Origin: Bacteroidales bacterium
Lineage (GTDB): Bacteria > Bacteroidota > Bacteroidia > Bacteroidales > P3
Direction of reading: 5' to 3'
Assembly (NCBI GenBank): GCA_031257915.1
Contig: JAIRNR010000092.1
Location: 1-38,196, forward strand
DNA: 38,196 nt
The position numbers and the translations under genes are program-made. The number at the start of each line of letters is the position of its first letter. Within the stretch, counting starts at the first letter, position 1. Shown here piece after piece: positions 23,463 to 32,174 of this stretch. The notes under the pieces are model-generated. The model saw only the letters and a program-made list of their open reading frames with translations, ran no database searches and was not told where the DNA came from.

Positions 23463-24104
23463 ATGATAGATAATTTTAAACATCAGGGCGCACGAGAAAA
23501 AATGATAGACTTGCTGCGCAAAAAAAATATTGCGTCGGAACAAGTCCTTTTAGCAATGAAACAGGTCCCGCGTCAGTTCTTTATTGACTCTGTTTTTGAA
23601 AAATATGCTTACGACGATAAAGCATTTTCTATCGGAGAAGGTCAGACAATTTCACAACCTTCCACCGTTGCAATTCAGAGTACGCTTTTGGATGTCGTTC
23701 AGGGAGACAAAATTCTGGAAGTCGGTACAGGGTCGGGCTATCAGGCGCATGTATTGCATAAACTCGGCGCGAAAGTATTCAGCGTGGAAAGGCAGAAAAT
23801 ACTTTTCAAGAAAACACGTATCCTGTTAAATTCGCTCGGCAGTTCAGTTCAAACATTTTATGGAGATGGATATGCGGGACTGCCTCAGCACGCGCCATTT
23901 GATAAAATTATTGTTACCTGCGGCGCACCTGTTATTCCGGCTACACTTGTTGCGCAGTTAAAAACAGGCGGAATTATGGTTATTCCTCTCGGACATCCGC
24001 AGCAGGTAATGACGCGTATTATTCGCAAAAACGAAAACGATGTTGATATTACCGCACATGGTAATTTTCACTTTGTACCAATGTTAGGAAAAAAAAGCGT
24101 ATGA
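23463..24104 (+). CDS. pcm: Protein-L-isoaspartate O-methyltransferase
   Basis: This 213-residue cytoplasmic enzyme methylates isoaspartyl residues of aged proteins with S-adenosylmethionine, starting their repair. Visible motifs are GEGQTISQPSTVAIQSTLL (substrate loop), ILEVGTGSGYQAHVLHKLG (SAM motif I), FSVERQKILF, the GDGYAGLPQHAPFDKIIVT stretch and the GGIMVIPLG strand. Length is normal. I choose the ATG at 23463 (MIDNFKHQGAREKMIDLLRK) because the upstream in-frame start at 23424 would precede the promoter box. Its stop overlaps the birA start by 4 nt. Confidence 0.95.
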   Translation: MIDNFKHQGAREKMIDLLRKKNIASEQVLLAMKQVPRQFFIDSVFEKYAYDDKAFSIGEGQTISQPSTVAIQSTLLDVVQGDKILEVGTGSGYQAHVLHKLGAKVFSVERQKILFKKTRILLNSLGSSVQTFYGDGYAGLPQHAPFDKIIVTCGAPVIPATLVAQLKTGGIMVIPLGHPQQVMTRIIRKNENDVDITAHGNFHFVPMLGKKSV

Positions 24105-24880
24105 AATATATTTATCGGTTTTCTGCTTTGTCCACAAACACAAGCATTGCACACTACGATTTTATTGAGCCGTTTATTTTATATACATTCAGGCAAACGG
24201 CAGGCAAAGGAATGGGAACAAACTCATGGTTTACCGGACATGGAAAAAATATTGCACTTTCGCTTTGCCTGCATCCCGCATTTTTGAAACCGGAAGAACA
24301 GTTTTTACTCAATATCGCCCTAAGTTCCGCACTGCGTAATGCATTACAGACACTTATTTGCAATTACACGGCAGCAAACACGCCGCAAGTATCTTTAAAA
24401 TGGCCTAATGATATTTATGTTGATGATAAAAAATTAGCAGGAATTTTGTTTGAAAATAAAATTTCAGGTTGCAATAACGAACTCTGTTCATTTTCCAAAA
24501 GTATTACAGGGATAGGATTGAATGTAAATCAGAAAAAATTCCCTCTGTCGCTGCCTAATCCGACTTCGTTATATATTATAACAAAACGGAAGTTTTGCAA
24601 AAAAAATATTGTACATACTATTGGTTCCGCACTTGAAAACGCTTATAATAATCTTGCGGAAGGCATTGCAAAAAACGGCTATGAATATGTATGGAACGAA
24701 TGTAAAAAAGAATATCTTTCTTCTTTGCTCTACTACGGCAAGGAACGAAATTTTATTTACAAAGATAAACCCATAACAGGAAAAATTGTTAATGTAGATA
24801 ACTTCGGACGTCTTATAATTTCCGTTAAAGACAGCGAGCCTTTGGTATGTGATATTAAGGATGTAAAATTTTTTGAATAA
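24101..24880 (+). CDS. birA: Biotin--[acetyl-CoA carboxylase] ligase
   Basis: This 259-residue enzyme attaches biotin to the biotin carboxyl carrier protein through biotinyl-AMP. FRQTAGKGMGTNSWFTGHGK is the biotinyl-AMP loop (GRGxxGxxW in most members). SLKWPNDIYVDDKKLAGILF is the core KWPND motif, and SITGIGLNVNQKKF follows. A short SH3-like C-terminal part ends VCDIKDVKFF. The N-terminal DNA-binding helix-turn-helix found in E. coli BirA is absent, so it is the monofunctional type and not a repressor. Translationally coupled to pcm; aspartokinase follows after 27 nt. Confidence 0.95.
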   Translation: MKYIYRFSALSTNTSIAHYDFIEPFILYTFRQTAGKGMGTNSWFTGHGKNIALSLCLHPAFLKPEEQFLLNIALSSALRNALQTLICNYTAANTPQVSLKWPNDIYVDDKKLAGILFENKISGCNNELCSFSKSITGIGLNVNQKKFPLSLPNPTSLYIITKRKFCKKNIVHTIGSALENAYNNLAEGIAKNGYEYVWNECKKEYLSSLLYYGKERNFIYKDKPITGKIVNVDNFGRLIISVKDSEPLVCDIKDVKFFE

Positions 24881-24907
24881 CGTATAATTTACACTGCTTA
24901 TAAAAAT

Positions 24908-26221
24908 ATGATAATTGTATATAAATTCGGAGGAGCATCCGTAAAGGGTGCGGATGAAATTAAGAATGTGGCAAATATTTTAGAAAAGATACCGCCGCAT
25001 ACAAAATGCATTGCGGTATTTTCTGCAATGGGTAAAACAACAAACCGTTTGGAAGCGATACTCAAAACGTTTCCCCAGACAGACCATCTGCATAAACTCA
25101 CGCAATATCACGAAAAAATAATTGACGAACTTTATACGGATGAAAAAGAAAAAGCAGCAGCATATATGAAATTACAGGCACTTCTGCAAGAGCTGCATAC
25201 TGAACTCACAAGCAATTTTACGAATGATAAAGACGAATTTTACGACCGTATAATACCTTTCGGTGAACGTATATCAACCTGCATTATTTCACAATATCTC
25301 AATATCGCAGGTATAATAAATACGGAACTTGACGCACGCAGGGTAATTATTACCGATAATACATTCCGCAGTGCAAACGTTAACTGGCAGAAAACCGAAA
25401 ATGCAATTAACATTGCAACAACAGAACTTTTTAAAACGACTGACATTATAGTCACGCAGGGTTTTACAGGCATGTCGGAAACGCAAAAGCCCGTAACGCT
25501 CGGCAGAGAGGGCAGCGACTACTCGGCGGCGATATTCGCCCATGCATTAGACGCAGAGCATGTAACGATTTGGAAAGATGTGCCGGGTGTGCTTAACGCT
25601 GACCCGAAATATTTTTCGGATGCGGTAAAAATTCCATTTATATCATACTGGGATGCGACAGAACTCGCCTATTACGGCGCAAGCGTTATCCATCCCAAAA
25701 CAATCAAGCCGTTGCAAAACAAAAATATTCCGCTTTTTGTACGTTCGTTTTTGAATCATGAACAGGACGGTACAAGGGTTATGAACGCCGCACAAAATCC
25801 TTCTTACAATACGGAAAAAAAAATCCCTTCGTATATTTTCAAACCAAATCAAATATTGATTTCCATTTCACCACGCGATTTTTCGTTTATTGAAGAAGAT
25901 AATCTTTCATATATTTTCAAAACATTTTCCGAACATCATATACATATAAACATGATGCAAAATTCGGCATTAAGTTTTTCGGTTTGCATTGACGCCGACA
26001 AAGGCGATTTCACCGCCGTACGTATCGCTTTACAGCAACAGTACAAGGTAAAATACAACGAGGGTATTACTATCGTTACCGTCCGTCATTATACGGAAAA
26101 AACGCTGCTGGATATTCTGAAAGGCAAAGAAATTCTCCTTGAACAAAAGAGCCGCTACACTGCTCAGTTTGCGGTTATTGATCCTGAGATTACCACGATA
26201 GAGCATCAGCCGTTAGAATAA
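24908..26221 (+). CDS. lysC: Aspartate kinase, monofunctional
   Basis: This 437-residue enzyme phosphorylates aspartate, the first step toward lysine, threonine and methionine. The N-terminal kinase domain begins YKFGGASVKGADEI (K-F-G-G motif) and has VTQGFTGM and TLGREGSDYSAAIFAHALDA for nucleotide and aspartate binding, followed by TIWKDVPGVLNADPKY. The C-terminal third (about 310-437) contains ACT-type regulatory strands. No homoserine dehydrogenase domain is fused, which is about 800 residues in ThrA-type enzymes. No clear TAnnTTTG box lies in the 27-nt gap after birA, so it may be cotranscribed. Which end product feeds back on it cannot be told from sequence. Confidence 0.93.
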   Translation: MIIVYKFGGASVKGADEIKNVANILEKIPPHTKCIAVFSAMGKTTNRLEAILKTFPQTDHLHKLTQYHEKIIDELYTDEKEKAAAYMKLQALLQELHTELTSNFTNDKDEFYDRIIPFGERISTCIISQYLNIAGIINTELDARRVIITDNTFRSANVNWQKTENAINIATTELFKTTDIIVTQGFTGMSETQKPVTLGREGSDYSAAIFAHALDAEHVTIWKDVPGVLNADPKYFSDAVKIPFISYWDATELAYYGASVIHPKTIKPLQNKNIPLFVRSFLNHEQDGTRVMNAAQNPSYNTEKKIPSYIFKPNQILISISPRDFSFIEEDNLSYIFKTFSEHHIHINMMQNSALSFSVCIDADKGDFTAVRIALQQQYKVKYNEGITIVTVRHYTEKTLLDILKGKEILLEQKSRYTAQFAVIDPEITTIEHQPLE

Positions 26222-26230
26222 CAAAAACAA

Positions 26231-27712
26231 TCAGGGATTAACAGGCTTAACATACTCATAAGCCCCAATAGTAGGAGGTGTATTGCGTTGCACGTTCTTA
26301 ATATCGCGGTACGCCATCGGGTCCGAAAATGTTGTATTGCCTTTTTTATACGCGGGAGATTTGTCGGAACTTATTTCGTAATTTGCTTTTTCTTCATCAA
26401 CAAAAAGCGGATCATTTTGAAGACAGGAAATAAATTTGCTGTTTGTAACAGGGGTAGCTGTAATGCAATGGTCAAACAGATACGGCAAAGATACTGTCTC
26501 ATTAAGATCAAAGTTAATCTGTTCATTTGTTTTTCCGAAAATAATACAGTTTATAAACTCAACAGAGGAAAACGGCTCCGGTACTTCTCCATTATGGTCG
26601 TTCAGAGTGAGAGAGTATGAACTGCCGAAAGAACTGTAATAATTTGCAAACGTACAATGAAAAAACAGTCCGCCGCCGCCGTTTACAAGCGAAACACCGT
26701 TAGCGCAATTTGCAACTAAAACATTAACTCCTTTTATAAAATTCTTACGGGAAAAAATACCGTAACGAGTCATATTTTCAATACGCGTATTATAAATTTC
26801 AAGAGCATAACCGGATGTACCTGCCGTAGAGGAACTGTCAATAGTTACGCCAAATTGTGCATTGCGAATTTCAGCATAGTTTATCTGATTGCCGATACTT
26901 TCGGCATCTATCCGTATGCCGCCCCACTGCCCGGGCATTGTTTTATAATCGTAGTCCTGCCGCAAAGATGTCAGGATTACAGGATTTGTAAAAGTACCCT
27001 GAATATTTAAAGAGCCGCTACGCACCCACAGTCCTGCAGCTGTTGCAAAATAAAGCCGCGCACCGGCAGTAATAACAACATTACTGCTAATGGCTCCATA
27101 ACCAAAAAATATGTGAGGCTTATCAACAGGCAGTTCGCCGCCCGTACCCCCAAACTCCACATTCCAGTCAAAATAACGTATAACCTGCGTATCGCCCCCC
27201 GCTTCTGCAAACTTATATTCTGCATTCGGAAAATGATAATAAGCATTCTGTCCCCACGCCTGCAATGCTAATGACTGCCGCCTGTTATTATCAACTTGAA
27301 AAACAATATTATCAGACACAATTCCAAACGATGCATCTTTCAGATATTTTATGTTCGCAGTAATAAAAATATAGAAACTGTCACGCGCACCGACAACAAC
27401 ATCTTTCGCTTCCACAGACGTATCGCCGTCAACATTAAGTCTGAACGCCGACCATCCTTTGTCTCTCAATCCTTCAATATATACAGATGAAATTTTTACG
27501 GTTTTTTTACTTTGATTACGCACGGTAATCCATTTTGTAACGGTGGGTATAGTCGTAAAGACAGTGTCAAAAGAAACGGTATCCTGTGAAAAATTCAGAA
27601 CAATATCCTGCGAAGTATCAAAATCATTCCATTCGTCTCTGCACGAAGTTATATAAAAAGAAACCGCAAAAAGGATTATTGCGAAACAAAAATTACTTCT
27701 CAGCATCTTCAC
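26231..27712 (-). CDS. Surface lipoprotein with beta-helix-type repeats
   Basis: This 493-residue protein has a lipoprotein signal with lipobox YITSC (Cys at about residue 24). The N-terminal mature part is an Ig-like beta domain (TVSFDTVFTTIPTVTKWITV, then VRNQSKKTVKISSVYIEG). From about residue 210 it shows repeats of the right-handed parallel beta-helix type: GSLNIQGTFTNPVILTSL, NQINYAEIRNAQFGV, and TRIENMTRYGIFS followed by GVSLVNGGGGLFFH. The end (PTIGAYEYV) is common to Bacteroidota polysaccharide-active or surface beta-helix proteins. It overlaps the response regulator gene by 20 nt and ends a four-gene operon. It is probably outer-membrane anchored; substrate unknown. Confidence 0.82.
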   Translation of the reverse strand: MKMLRSNFCFAIILFAVSFYITSCRDEWNDFDTSQDIVLNFSQDTVSFDTVFTTIPTVTKWITVRNQSKKTVKISSVYIEGLRDKGWSAFRLNVDGDTSVEAKDVVVGARDSFYIFITANIKYLKDASFGIVSDNIVFQVDNNRRQSLALQAWGQNAYYHFPNAEYKFAEAGGDTQVIRYFDWNVEFGGTGGELPVDKPHIFFGYGAISSNVVITAGARLYFATAAGLWVRSGSLNIQGTFTNPVILTSLRQDYDYKTMPGQWGGIRIDAESIGNQINYAEIRNAQFGVTIDSSSTAGTSGYALEIYNTRIENMTRYGIFSRKNFIKGVNVLVANCANGVSLVNGGGGLFFHCTFANYYSSFGSSYSLTLNDHNGEVPEPFSSVEFINCIIFGKTNEQINFDLNETVSLPYLFDHCITATPVTNSKFISCLQNDPLFVDEEKANYEISSDKSPAYKKGNTTFSDPMAYRDIKNVQRNTPPTIGAYEYVKPVNP

Positions 27713-28409
27713 TTCTATTTACAACAAGTTTAATACCTTCACCGCGAATATTCAAGATTTGAATATCGGGACATGCCCGCAGATAAGAACGTAATTTAGT
27801 CATATAAACATCCATATTGCGGGAATTAAAATAACTGTCACTGCCCCAAATCTTAAAGAGCAGATGCGACCGCTCTATTGATTCATTTTCTTTTTGAAAG
27901 AGTATCCGCAATAAATCGGCATCGCGCAAAGAAAGAGAATACTTTTCCTCTCCGTTAAAAAGCGTTCTCCCAAAATAATCAAACTCCAAATTTTTATATG
28001 AATATTTATAGTGGGCATCTTCCGGTATTTTCTTTATCCCTCTGCGGGCAACCGCATTTATTCGCATCAGGAGTTCATCCATATTAAACGGTTTCAAAAT
28101 ATAATCATCCGCACCGATCTTAAAGCCTTTGATACGATCTTCTTCCATTGTTTTTGCAGTGAGAAAAATTATCGGTATTTCGGGATTATCGGAACGTATT
28201 TCTTTTGCAAGTTCAAAACCATCCATCACAGGCATCATAATATCGGTAATAATAAAATTATATTTTCCTGTTTTATATGCTTCCAATGCTTCTCTTCCAT
28301 CTTTACAAAGAAAAATATCAAAGCCCTTATTTCTTAAATAAGTAGAAAGTACGACACCAAGATTAAGGTCGTCCTCCGCAACTAAAATAGACAGGTCAAG
28401 ATTTCTCAT
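27693..28409 (-). CDS. rprY: OmpR-family response regulator, RprY-like
   Basis: This 238-residue two-domain regulator has a receiver domain with the acidic pair D13-D14 (AEDD), phosphoacceptor D56 (FIITDIMMPVMDGFEL), T84 (IIFLTAKTM) and K105 (DDYILKPFN). The C-terminal winged-helix OmpR/PhoB domain has YSLSLRDADLLRILFQ and IESIERSHLL-type helices, and ends with the ILNIRGEGIKLVV hairpin. It binds DNA once phosphorylated by its partner kinase, encoded 20 nt upstream. The pair resembles RprX/RprY of Bacteroides by order and architecture; that name rests on my recall of the family, so the regulon is not known here. Confidence 0.9.
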   Translation of the reverse strand: MRNLDLSILVAEDDLNLGVVLSTYLRNKGFDIFLCKDGREALEAYKTGKYNFIITDIMMPVMDGFELAKEIRSDNPEIPIIFLTAKTMEEDRIKGFKIGADDYILKPFNMDELLMRINAVARRGIKKIPEDAHYKYSYKNLEFDYFGRTLFNGEEKYSLSLRDADLLRILFQKENESIERSHLLFKIWGSDSYFNSRNMDVYMTKLRSYLRACPDIQILNIRGEGIKLVVNRSEDAEK

Positions 28410-28429
28410 TTCGTTTAATCATTACAAAT

Positions 28430-30091
28430 TTAACTATTCTTTGGTAAAAAAACGTGAAAACAACTGCCTTTTCCAATTTCGCTGTCCAATGATATTTTTC
28501 CGCCCAAATGTTTAAGCATACTTTTCACATAACTTAATCCCAGCCCAAACCCTTTAATATCATGGATATTATTTGTCGAAACGCGGTAAAGTGTTTTAAA
28601 TATATGCTCCTGATCTTTTTTACTTATTCCAATACCGTTATCTGCAATATCAACCATTATGCCTTTAGCAACTTCATACATTGAAATTTTTATAAGCGGT
28701 TTTCTCTTTGAATACTTATTTGCATTATCTATAAGGTTGGAAAAAATTCTTGAAATATGAGTTTTATCGCTTTCTATCATATCATCCTTCACATTGTTAA
28801 ATTCAATTATTATTTTTCCGTTTTTATTCTCTACCTGAAGTAGCATATTTTGTATTACTTCCTTTATTACTTTCTTTAATGAAAACTTCGTAATCAATAT
28901 CGGATACTCACCTTTCTCTATTTTTGAAATATCAAAAATCTGACTTATCAGTGATTCCAACCGTTTATTTTCATACTTAATTATGGAAAAATATTCATCA
29001 ATGCTTTCCTTGCTCTGCTTTATATCACTGTCGGAATAAGCATCACATATAAGCGATATTGTGGACACCGGAGTTTTCAATTCATGTGTAACATGATTGA
29101 TAAAATCATTACGTAAATCGGCTATCTTTTTTTGCCTGCCAAGTGAATATGCCGTATATGAAAAGATCATAATCTGACTTGCGATAAGAACGATTGAAGC
29201 AAAAACGAGCATCCATATCTGGGAGATAATGAACCTGTCCCGATTCGGAAAATAAACAAACAGATAATAAGGCTGTTCGGCGGATATGGGATAACAGTAA
29301 ACACCGGATTTTATTTTCAAAAGATCTTCCTCACTGTTTTCATGAATTGCCTGTTTTTTATCTTGCCGAAAAATTTGCCACTGCAACGGAATATCTATAC
29401 CTAAACTTGCAAGCGAATTTTTAAATATGGAATCAATATAACCATCGGAAACAGATTCTATCCATTCATCATAAATAGCGTTATCCGTATTTTCTTTCAC
29501 TAATTTGCGCACTTTTTCACTATTCTCTATTAACGCATTTCGTTCGCGCAGCAAGTCTTCATATCTGCTTATTATCACACGTTGTTGAGGTGAATTTGAA
29601 ATAGCTTTTTTTTCTTCTAAAAATTTTATAAAATCGTCAATGTTTTCTTCTGATTTATTTGAATCATTCTCATATTTTTTACGCTGCTTGAAATATATCA
29701 AATCGCTCTCCTCAAACATATCCAAAGTCGCTTTGTCTTCGGAATATGATGTGTCGGAAGCAATGTATCTTTTGTACATATCTTTCCAGTAATTTTGATA
29801 TTCATCCTCTACGAACGGATATTTTTCCCTGATTTCATATATACTGAAACCCAAACTGTCTATGATTCTAAAAGTTTTATTCTGATGTTCGGAAAAGACT
29901 TTATGCCTGTATTCCGATACTCCGAGATTTATAATATTTACTGTTTTGCTTACGGCAATATTTACACACGAATTAAAATATTCATGATTTAAACGAAAAA
30001 CTTTTTGTGACCAGTAGTACTGAATTGCAATAAGAACGGAAAGAACAAAAAACATTCCAAAGGTTACGGTAAAAATATAATTCTTTCTCAT
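28430..30091 (-). CDS. rprX: Sensor histidine kinase, RprX-like
   Basis: This 553-residue inner-membrane kinase has membrane helices at about 6-27 and 292-315 flanking a roughly 265-residue periplasmic sensor region. The cytoplasmic part begins with the dimerisation/phosphoacceptor helix FINHVTHELKTPVSTISLIC (conserved His336). The ATPase domain follows: IFSNLIDNANKYSKRKPLIK (N box), MVDIADNGIGISKKDQEHIF (G1) and IKGFGLGLSYVKSMLKHLGG (G2). It phosphorylates the adjacent response regulator. The sensor region has no recognised ligand domain. Its start overlaps the upstream GT2 stop by 4 nt, so a glycosyltransferase is translationally coupled to the kinase. Confidence 0.92.
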   Translation of the reverse strand: MRKNYIFTVTFGMFFVLSVLIAIQYYWSQKVFRLNHEYFNSCVNIAVSKTVNIINLGVSEYRHKVFSEHQNKTFRIIDSLGFSIYEIREKYPFVEDEYQNYWKDMYKRYIASDTSYSEDKATLDMFEESDLIYFKQRKKYENDSNKSEENIDDFIKFLEEKKAISNSPQQRVIISRYEDLLRERNALIENSEKVRKLVKENTDNAIYDEWIESVSDGYIDSIFKNSLASLGIDIPLQWQIFRQDKKQAIHENSEEDLLKIKSGVYCYPISAEQPYYLFVYFPNRDRFIISQIWMLVFASIVLIASQIMIFSYTAYSLGRQKKIADLRNDFINHVTHELKTPVSTISLICDAYSDSDIKQSKESIDEYFSIIKYENKRLESLISQIFDISKIEKGEYPILITKFSLKKVIKEVIQNMLLQVENKNGKIIIEFNNVKDDMIESDKTHISRIFSNLIDNANKYSKRKPLIKISMYEVAKGIMVDIADNGIGISKKDQEHIFKTLYRVSTNNIHDIKGFGLGLSYVKSMLKHLGGKISLDSEIGKGSCFHVFLPKNS

Positions 30092-30942
30092 ACTCTTGCT
30101 TTAATATCTGTCTTTCCGCCGGCATTGCCAAATATTTCGATAAGAACCTTTCTGTTTATTTTTCCGCGCTCACTGTCAAAAAACCATCCCCATTTATTAA
30201 AATAATAGATTGCTGATTTTATATGGATATACAGTAAATGCAGATTACTGTACGATTTTCTGTTAAACTTGTGAATAATGCTTACATCGGGGAAAAATAC
30301 CGTCTGATATTTTCGGTGTATGCGTCGGGTTATATCAGTATCCTCGCCGTACATAAAAATTTTCTCGTCAAATAATCCGACATCTCTCAACACGTCTGTT
30401 CTGAAAAACATAAAACAACCGGAGAGGTAAGGCACATTCATTATTTTGTTATAGCCGCTGCCGCGCAATTCAAATTTTTCGTTACGTTTTCTAACTGCAC
30501 TGATTGACGGTGCAAAACGCCTGAGGATCCAGTCAAGCGGTGCCGGTAAAAGTTTGCACAGATACTGTATTCTGCCGTCGGGAAAAAATATTTTCGGCAT
30601 TATAAGACCTGTTTCTTTATGTCCGTCGGCATACATGAGCATTTTTTCAATTACATCTGCCTTAAATTCCACATCGGGATTTAATACGATATGATACTCC
30701 GCACCTTCGGACATTGCTTTTTTTATTGCAATATTATGACCCGCACCGTAGCCTACATTGCCTTGCCCGAAAATGTATTCTGTTTTGGGATTAGCAGCAA
30801 GTATTCTTACTGCATCTTCCGAATGTGGCGAATTATCCACGATATAGAGCATTTCTATCCGACTGTTTACAACGCTAGAAATCACCTTGCTTAAATCGTC
30901 CTTATTTGCCCGAAAAATAACTACTGAAGATGTTATGCGCAT
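30088..30942 (-). CDS. Family 2 glycosyltransferase
   Basis: This 284-residue GT-A enzyme resembles the rhamnosyltransferase-like branch. SSVVIFRANKDDLSKVISSV is the first strand, and LYIVDNSPHSEDA and GQGNVGYGAGHNIAIKKAMS are the GT2 nucleotide-binding patterns. EYHIVLNPDVEFKADVIEKM carries the NPD(V) metal-site variant of DxD. SGCFMFFRTDVLRDVGLFDE and FMYGEDTDITRRI complete the acceptor side (D in EDTD as catalytic base). It lacks large membrane segments and should be cytoplasmic or peripheral. I choose ATG at 30942, because a TAnnTTTG box ends just 3 nt upstream of it, and the longer start at 30969 would lie upstream of that box. Confidence 0.88.
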   Translation of the reverse strand: MRITSSVVIFRANKDDLSKVISSVVNSRIEMLYIVDNSPHSEDAVRILAANPKTEYIFGQGNVGYGAGHNIAIKKAMSEGAEYHIVLNPDVEFKADVIEKMLMYADGHKETGLIMPKIFFPDGRIQYLCKLLPAPLDWILRRFAPSISAVRKRNEKFELRGSGYNKIMNVPYLSGCFMFFRTDVLRDVGLFDEKIFMYGEDTDITRRIHRKYQTVFFPDVSIIHKFNRKSYSNLHLLYIHIKSAIYYFNKWGWFFDSERGKINRKVLIEIFGNAGGKTDIKARV

Positions 30943-30945
30943 ATA

Positions 30946-30953
30946 CAAAGGTA
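30946..30953 (-). promoter_or_regulatory. TAnnTTTG -7 box, 3 nt before the GT2 ATG
   Basis: TACCTTTG on the minus strand, then TAT, then ATG. It follows directly on the proximal copy of a 16-bp direct repeat (30952-30967), sharing two bases with it. Predicts a leaderless mRNA. Confidence 0.5.
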
Positions 30954-31014
30954 CGATTAAGTCTGACAAAATAAAAATACGAGCGAAGCAAATATAGCTA
31001 CGATTAAGTCTGAC
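30952..31014 (-). repeat. Pair of 16-bp direct repeats in the GT2 promoter
   Basis: On the minus strand GTCAGACTTAATCGTA occurs at 30999-31014 and again at 30952-30967, 47 bp apart. Each copy lies immediately in front of a TAnnTTTG box, in the place of the -33 element. The distal copy begins at the last base of the upstream Rpn gene stop codon. This could be an operator for a regulator or the trace of a short duplication. Confidence 0.8.
30989..30996 (-). promoter_or_regulatory. Second TAnnTTTG -7 box upstream of GT2
   Basis: TATATTTG on the minus strand, 46 nt before the GT2 ATG, 2 nt after the distal 16-bp repeat. With the proximal box it suggests tandem promoters. Confidence 0.45.
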
Positions 31015-32030
31015 TATTTACGTTTACGATGACTCGCCGTCTTGCTAACCTTTCGCTTTGCGGTGTATTTTGCACGCGGCTCACTTACTGTTAATTCTTT
31101 TCCGCTATCAAGACCGGTTGCATAACCGTCGCCTTTATTGTTCAGAATAAGCACTATCTCTGCGGCAGGCAGACCTGTTATGCCTGCTATCTGCTCTATA
31201 TCTATGCCTGCTGCGAAACTGTTTTTCACTATCTCTATCGTTTTATTACGCTCACCTTCTGCTCTGCCTTGTACTATACCTTCTGCTATGCCTTGTGCTT
31301 TGCCTTCCTCTTTGCCCCTTTCAATGGCGGCAAGAGCATCGCTAATATAGGTACGATGTGTCCGAATCGCATCTTCCACCTTTTCATAGTAAATCATATC
31401 CTGTTCGCTGTATGCACTTTCTTCTACCAGCGATAATGCCTTGCGAATTTTTGGGTCGGAATTGAGTTGCTTGGGAACATTGTGGGTTTCTTCATCTATT
31501 TCAGTTAAAAAACGCATCCACAAATCATGCAGTTTCTTTTCATTCTTTTTACCGGGCTTGAATTTCGGCAACTCAATAAAAACAAGCTCTAACCCTTTTA
31601 TCTGCTTGCGGGTATCGGCTATATTCACTACTTGATAGTGGTGATAATACGTTTGGGGGTCGGAGTCAAAAATATCGTTTACAAGAGACAAAGCATATAC
31701 AGGGTACAACAATTTATAATCATCGCCTTTTCTCATCTGACGGATATACGCTTTTGAAGCATTAAACAGCACGCGGCTTTGAAAACTGTCGCTCCATTCC
31801 ATTTGCATCTCCACTATGAAAATACGATCTAAACTGTCGGTACATTTAACGTCCACTATTGAATTTTTTAAAAACGCAATGTCCGGAACAAGTTCGCTTG
31901 CCTCGTATTCTATGCTCACTATCGGACGCGACAGGGGTAACATACTGTTAAGCAAACTTATACAGAGATCTTTGTGATGTCCGAAAATCCTTTTAAAAAT
32001 AAGATCGTTTTTAGGGTCTAAATATTTCAT
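31014..32030 (-). CDS. Rpn-family PD-(D/E)XK nuclease (transposase-like)
   Basis: This 338-residue protein opens MKYLDPKNDLIFKRIFGHHK, the conserved start of the Rpn / PDDEXK-2 family (recombination-promoting nucleases, often labelled putative transposase). The catalytic core is visible: IVDVKCTD (D60) and FIVEMQM (E74-x-Q76). A helical C-terminal half follows, and a charged Glu/Gly/Ala/Gln-rich stretch at about 255-280 (EEGKAQGIAEGIVQGRAEGE) as in many members. Rpn proteins act as DNA endonucleases that stimulate RecA-independent recombination. It lies 44 nt upstream of the GT2 ATG-proximal repeat region. A small inverted repeat ATTCTC/GAGAAT (32034-32050) sits just before its ATG. No TAnnTTTG box was found for it. 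Confidence 0.87.
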   Translation of the reverse strand: MKYLDPKNDLIFKRIFGHHKDLCISLLNSMLPLSRPIVSIEYEASELVPDIAFLKNSIVDVKCTDSLDRIFIVEMQMEWSDSFQSRVLFNASKAYIRQMRKGDDYKLLYPVYALSLVNDIFDSDPQTYYHHYQVVNIADTRKQIKGLELVFIELPKFKPGKKNEKKLHDLWMRFLTEIDEETHNVPKQLNSDPKIRKALSLVEESAYSEQDMIYYEKVEDAIRTHRTYISDALAAIERGKEEGKAQGIAEGIVQGRAEGERNKTIEIVKNSFAAGIDIEQIAGITGLPAAEIVLILNNKGDGYATGLDSGKELTVSEPRAKYTAKRKVSKTASHRKRK

Positions 32031-32159
32031 ATTATTCTCGCTTTGAGAATGCTAATTTACGATAAAAATTTTTAAATTCAAATTGCCCTGTATTTTGTAC
32101 GATAACTATGTCAGAGACAATTATCCCGAAACAGGAGAAAATATAACATAAAAAAATCG

Positions 32160-32167
32160 TAAATTTG
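32160..32167 (+). promoter_or_regulatory. TAnnTTTG -7 box, 7 nt before the lpxC-fabZ ATG
   Basis: TAAATTTG on the plus strand, 7 nt before the ATG at 32175. The spacing equals that of lipA. Predicts a leader of only a few nucleotides. Confidence 0.55.
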
Positions 32168-32174
32168 TAATGTC

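Noticed and set aside
24881-24907. TATAATTT stretch before aspartokinase as a promoter
   Set aside because: It lacks the TTTG of the Bacteroidota -7 box, and the short gap after birA fits cotranscription.
32034-32050. Small hairpin ATTCTC/GAGAAT before the Rpn ATG
   Set aside because: 6-bp AT-rich stem, too weak to call a riboswitch or regulator without conservation data.
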